Assembly (NCBI GenBank): GCA_964019155.1
Contig: OZ025241.1
Location: 87,171,228 to 87,235,227 of the forward strand
Reading direction: 5' to 3'
DNA from: Osedax fenrisi
Lineage: Eukaryota > Annelida > Polychaeta > Sabellida > Siboglinidae
DNA: 64,000 bases
Part shown: in pieces, positions 60,159 to 64,000 of the stretch
Layout of the letters: every line of letters starts with the position of its first letter
Numbering within the stretch: the stretch's first letter is position 1
The notes under the pieces: model-generated
The model's database searches: none
Seen by the model: the letters and a program-made list of their open reading frames with translations, nothing else
What the model was told of the DNA's origin: nothing
Translations under genes and position numbers: made by a program

Positions 60159-62545
60159 ATGTATATTTAAAAAAATTCTACTATAGTATGACTATAAGTT
60201 AAATTTTATTTATTAAACTGTGTTATTCTTTAAATATACTGTGAAAATCATATTTTAATAATATACCACACTATTTTGAAAATAAAATTATGTTTAATTA
60301 GGAATATAATATTAGGTTATTAAATTATATTGATCATTGTACAGATGAGTTACTTTCGGATTCAACCACAGAGTCGGCTTCAACAAAAACCGCGAGTCCA
60401 GTGAGGTCTATGTACTCTCAATCCACAGCTTCCACAACATCAGATCCTGCATCGACATTGATAAGTCAACTTAATGATACGATTGAATCATTAACTACAG
60501 AGGTTTCAAAATGGCAAAACAAATATGAACTGGCAAAGAAAACAAGTGAAATGTACCGAAGTAAATTGAATAGGTTACATAAAAAGAAAATAAAATCCCC
60601 TATAGCAAATGATTCTAATTCGCTGTTATCGCGATTATCTAAAAAAAATAAATATTGTGGCAATCGTTTTAACGAAATGCAAAAAATGTATGCATTATCT
60701 CTATGGCATTCGAGCCCTAAATGCTATTTAATATTATATAAAACGTTAACACTACCAAGCATAAGTACATTAAGAAAAACTATGAATATTATAAAATTAA
60801 TGCCTGGATTTCATGATATTATCTTTGATGCATTAAAAGATAAATGTGAAAAGTTAAGTATTAAAGATAAACTTATATTAATTGCGTTTGATGAAATGTC
60901 ATTGAAAAGTGATCTTAAATATAATGTTAAACATGATTTATTAGATGGCTTACATAATACAGGAGATGGAGAGATTAGTAAATATATTGCTAATTACGTT
61001 ACAGTATTCATGATAAAAAGTTTATCTGGGACTTGGAAACAGCCAGTGGGGTATTTTTTCACTTCTGGTGTGATGCCAGCTGATTTAATTATTGTCAAGC
61101 TAAAACAGTGTATAGATAGAGTGATTAATTGTGGTCTTATACCTAAATTAATGATTTGTGATCAGGGACCTAGTAATAGGGGTTGCATTACTAAACTAGG
61201 TATAAATATCAATAAACCATTTTTTGTATATACAAATATGAAAATTTTCTTTATGTATGATCCACCACACTTAATAAAGAGTATTAGAAATGGTTTGTCT
61301 AAAGGTTTTATGTTTGAAAATAATAAGGTATCAATGGAAGTTATTCAAAAATTTTATGATATTAAATCAAATTCAAAAATTCCTTTAGCGCCTAAATTAA
61401 ATATAAAGCATATACAACTAAAATCATTTTCTAAAATGCGCATAAATCTAGCTTGCGAACTCTTAAGCAACAATGTTGCGCTAGGGATAGAGACATTAGT
61501 TATTGTGAAATTAATTGAAGGTGATGCTTTGTATACTAGTCATTTTTGTAAATTTTTTAATAATCTTTTTGATATATTTAATAGTTCTTTATCTAATAAA
61601 AATATTGTATATAAAAATCCTTTAAATAATAATATAGATTCAATAACTTTCTTACAAAATTCTGTAAATATATTAAATAATATAAAATACTGTGATAATA
61701 AATATACTGATCAATTGCCATGCTTATTAGGATGGCGACTTAATGTAAATTCCTTGTTATTGTTTTTAGAAGATGAAATAATTGTAAATAATCCATTTAG
61801 TATAGAATTAAATAAATTTAATCAAGATTTTTTAGAGAATTTTTTTTCAAGAATGAGAAGTAGAGGGGGGAATAGGGATAATCCTACACCGATGGAGTTC
61901 GCTTCAGATTATAGAGCTATTTCTGTAGATTCGTTATTTGTTAAGATTAAGGGTAGTAATTGTGAACTAGATGCTGGAGAATTCTTATTAAAATTAAATT
62001 CTTATATTGATAATACTCATAATGCACCTCCTATTACTAACACCTCACTGGCTGTATATCTAGAACCAGATTTAAATATTAGCATTATAGATGATAATTC
62101 TCTTCATCTCCTGTGTAGTAATATTATACAAATTTTTTATTCAAAATTCAAATGTAAAGATTGTTTAAATTTATTATCTAAAGAGTCTTCTAATGTATTT
62201 ACTGCTGGTAGTGTTAGGTTGATGTTAGATGAAAACTCATCTAAATATTATCCTTCACCATTATTTTATAATTATATTAAAAATTTATTTACGTGTTTCA
62301 GAAATAATATCATGTCTATTTTATATAAAAATGAAATATATATCAAATTTGTGAACCTTATATCTGAAAATAATTTTATATTTAAATATTGTGATATTTG
62401 TATATGTATTAATGATTTTGTATTGCATGTTTTCTTTATATTTCAAATGAAGTACCTTCTAAGAAAAGAAAATACAGAGTTTACAGTTGATACTAAATCA
62501 AAAAGCAAACAAAATAGAAAATATTTAAAACTATGTCATATATGA
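58456..62545 (+). CDS. P-element/THAP9-like transposase (4 exons, one nonsense codon)
   Basis: Exons 58456-58568, 59502-59636, 59910-60007 and 60345-62545 join in phase to about 848 codons. Exons 1-2 form a C2CH THAP zinc-finger DNA-binding domain: CAAINC, FHRFP, RCKLW, RLCSSHF. Exon 3 gives LISNGAPRQML, near the THAP AVP-type end. Exon 4 has a coiled coil (IESLTTEVSKWQNKYEL) and an RNase-H-like catalytic fold with candidate acidic residues in FDEMS (60890), CDQGPSNR (61160) and DFLENFFSRMRSRGG (61835), plus YDPPHLIKSIRN, a P-family hallmark. A TAA at 59542-59544 in exon 2 stops the frame inside the THAP domain, so full-length protein is not expected unless it is read through or skipped. The catalytic exon alone is open for over 700 codons. 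AATAAA follows the stop near 62547. Confidence 0.93.
58865..59095 (+). repeat. ~111-bp tandem duplication in transposase intron 1
   Basis: Two near-identical copies (AAGATTCATATGTCATATAT ... TTTAATTGCCCATATC). Confidence 0.9.
59502..59636 (+). CDS. P-like transposase exon 2 (THAP C-terminal half, with TAA)
   Basis: Acceptor TTATGTACAG. Encodes CKLWIYNIRRNDL, stop (59542-59544), then KKEGYGFLKN and LCSSHFDADQY with the last two zinc ligands. The donor GG|GTTCGT is the only one nearby that keeps phase with exon 3. Confidence 0.8.
59910..60007 (+). CDS. P-like transposase exon 3
   Basis: Acceptor TTTATTACAG, donor CAAG|GTATGA. Encodes KRLISNGAPRQMLLSAVPST and RRILKRHYQSQ. Confidence 0.85.
60345..62545 (+). 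CDS. P-like transposase exon 4 (coiled coil and catalytic domain)
   Basis: Acceptor TTGTACAG; two bases complete an Asp codon. Open from ELLSDSTTE through the catalytic core to TGA. The first internal ATG is at 60401. Confidence 0.93.
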
Positions 62546-62823
62546 AATAAATTATTGTAAAGGTTTTAATTTATTAATATTAATTTATGTAACAAAAATA
62601 AATATGTTATTTTATCAAACCCAAATTTGTACAAATTAATATAATAATTTATATAAAACCTATTATATAGGTAAAACCTATATATATATTATACATATTA
62701 TGAGTTATGACCTACTATTTTAATACATATTTCTATATCTTATAAATGAGAAAGCTATTTAATTATATATGGTTATTAATAATGTAAATAAGTATTTATT
62801 ATTTATACATTTAAAGTATTTTA

Positions 62824-63395
62824 TTTTGTATATAAATACATAATAAATTGATATTATATTTAGAAATATAAATTAATAAATATATAATGATTATAAATAT
62901 ACTATTATTACATTCAATTATAATAAATTAGTATTCTATTACTGTATCTATACATTAGTATATCTGAAATTTAAATAATATTTAAAGATTTTCAAACCTA
63001 ATATTACTGATTAAAATAGTTTTATAATGTGTGATTTTGTATATAAATACATAATAAATTGATATTATATTTAGAAATATAAATATATAATGATTATTAA
63101 TATACTATTATTACATTACATTATAATAAATTAGTATTCTATTAATGTATCTATAAATTAGTATATCTGAAATTTAAATAATTTTTAAAGATTTTCAAAC
63201 CTAATATTACTGATTTAAATAGTTTTATAATGTGTGGTTTTGTATATAAATACATAATAAATTAATATTAAATTTAGAAATATAAATTAAAAAATATATA
63301 ATTATTATTAATATACTATTATTACATTAAATTATAATAAATTAGTATTCTATTACTGTATCTATACATTAGTATATTTGTAATTTATATGGATA
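62824..63395 (+). repeat. ~208-bp tandem repeat, about 2.7 copies
   Basis: Copies begin TTTTGTATATAAATACATAA near 62825, 63035 and 63239; lies between the transposase stop and the right inverted repeat. Confidence 0.9.
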
Positions 63396-63490
63396 TTTTA
63401 TAAACACTATACTCCTGTTTGTTTACATTTTGAATATGTAGGTCAAATATCACCATGTATGCAGGCTAGATAGGGAGCTGTGGCGCTTGG

Positions 63491-63498
63491 GTTACAAC
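63491..63498. repeat. 8-bp target duplication of the P-like element, right
   Basis: GTTACAAC, identical to 58209-58216. Confidence 0.93.
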
Positions 63499-63569
63499 AA
63501 TAACAAGATCCTTGCTGAAATGTTATTTTTTAAATAGCTTTTCAGATTTTAGATTCATTATTTTTAATA

Positions 63570-63723
63570 ATGAATTTCCCTTTTGATAAAGTAAATAAAC
63601 ATTCTAATGCTATACATAGTATAGAACAATATTTTATCAAAAAAGAGAATGCACGTAGGTGGGTGAGAGTCGCAGGTATTTCTGGATTTGTAGCTATCAT
63701 TTTAGCAGCTTACGGAGATATGG
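63570..63723 (+). CDS. TMEM256-like protein C, exon 1 (partial gene)
   Basis: 154 nt (51 codons + 1), ATG in the TTAATAATG context shared with A and B, donor ATGG|GTTATT at the homologous position. Encodes an N-terminus of about 30 residues then WVRVAGISGFVAIILAAYG with GDM in place of GAH. Later exons lie beyond the window. Head to head with gene B. The longer open frame to 63815 is read-through into the intron. Confidence 0.85.
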
Positions 63724-63743
63724 GTTATTATTATTTAATATTT

Positions 63744-63827
63744 GTAAAGGGGTTTCACACCAACTCGAACGCAATTATTTTCCTCGAGTTAATAATTGCG
63801 TTCGAATTGGTGTGAAACCCCTTTTAC
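63744..63827. mobile_element. 84-bp near-perfect hairpin in TMEM256-like C intron 1
   Basis: Arms GTAAAGGGGTTTCACACCAA...GCAATTATT and complement (36-37 bp, one mismatch and one indel), 11-base loop; starts 20 bp after the splice donor. Probably a tiny foldback MITE. Confidence 0.85.
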
Positions 63828-64000
63828 AGGTAAGCATTTATTTTACTTTATATATTCAAATTGAATATATATTCAGAATATAATATAATATTAAATATTC
63901 AATATAATAATATTATATTATAATATTGAATATTATTATAATATATATTAATAATTATATTGGATTTAAATATAGAGTTAAACTTTAACCTCTAATTATT
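63828..64000. other. TMEM256-like C intron 1, AT-rich
   Basis: Contains an AATATTATATTATAATATT self-complementary tract; no exon recognised before the window ends. Confidence 0.5.

Larger units (their letters stand above)
58217..63490 (+). mobile_element. P-element-like DNA transposon, 5,274 bp
   Basis: 15-bp terminal inverted repeats CCAAGCGCCACAGCT at 58217-58231 and 63476-63490, with a second inverted block (AATGTAAACAAA...GTATAGTGTTTAT) at 58274-58306 and 63400-63432. Flanked by an exact 8-bp GTTACAAC duplication, the size made by P and hAT transposases. Holds one four-exon THAP/P-type transposase gene. Sits between two divergent TMEM256-like genes. Confidence 0.95.

Noticed and set aside
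63744..63827. Hairpin as an introner carrying its own GT..AG splice sites
   Set aside because: It starts with GT and is followed by AG, but lies wholly inside intron 1 once the correct donor (63724) is used.

Overview
The window is AT-rich, intron-rich nuclear DNA from an invertebrate animal. An arthropod is my best guess, but a cnidarian or mollusc is not excluded. The evidence is GT..AG spliced genes of animal families (UNC93-like, TMEM256-like), a THAP-domain P-element-like transposase, many non-LTR retrotransposon remnants, tRNA-derived SINEs, Helitron-type helicase debris, dozens of inverted-repeat MITEs and very frequent (AT)n tracts. No bacterial gene organisation, CRISPR array, rRNA or convincing functional tRNA gene was seen. 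Most short open frames are chance products of low-complexity DNA.

Layout. 0-5.8 kb: an 11-bp E-box minisatellite, three decayed LINE tails and AT tracts. 5.8-16.8 kb: five exons, joined in phase, of the 3' part of an UNC93-like membrane protein gene (+ strand). Its introns are filled with a 417-bp palindromic MITE, SINEs, LINE fragments, TTAA-type and hAT-type MITEs and minisatellites. 17-22 kb: more MITEs, a DUF4371/hAT-like transposase relic, a LINE relic and a recent 420-bp tandem duplication. 23.3-36.1 kb and 43.3-58.0 kb: two complete four-exon TMEM256-like genes in tandem on the - strand, each with a 41-nt microexon. The intron of the first holds a 3-kb Helitron-related tandem array and a broken Helitron/PIF1 helicase. 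36-43 kb: intergenic, with a Mariner-like inverted-repeat element enclosing a 5'-truncated CR1/L2-type LINE, and an hAT MITE with perfect 8-bp target duplication. 58.2-63.5 kb: a 5,274-bp P-element-like transposon bounded by 15-bp inverted repeats and an exact 8-bp target duplication. It has four transposase exons and one in-frame stop in the THAP domain. 63.6 kb onward: exon 1 of a third TMEM256-like gene on the + strand, head to head with the second.

How it fits together. The main story is a TMEM256-like gene cluster (tandem plus head-to-head) remodelled by transposons, with a P-like element sitting in the shared upstream region of two divergent copies. Two of the three copies have lost the conserved GAH signature at the end of their first membrane segment while keeping open frames. 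UNC93-like and TMEM256-like products are both multi-pass membrane proteins, but nothing in the sequence links them functionally.
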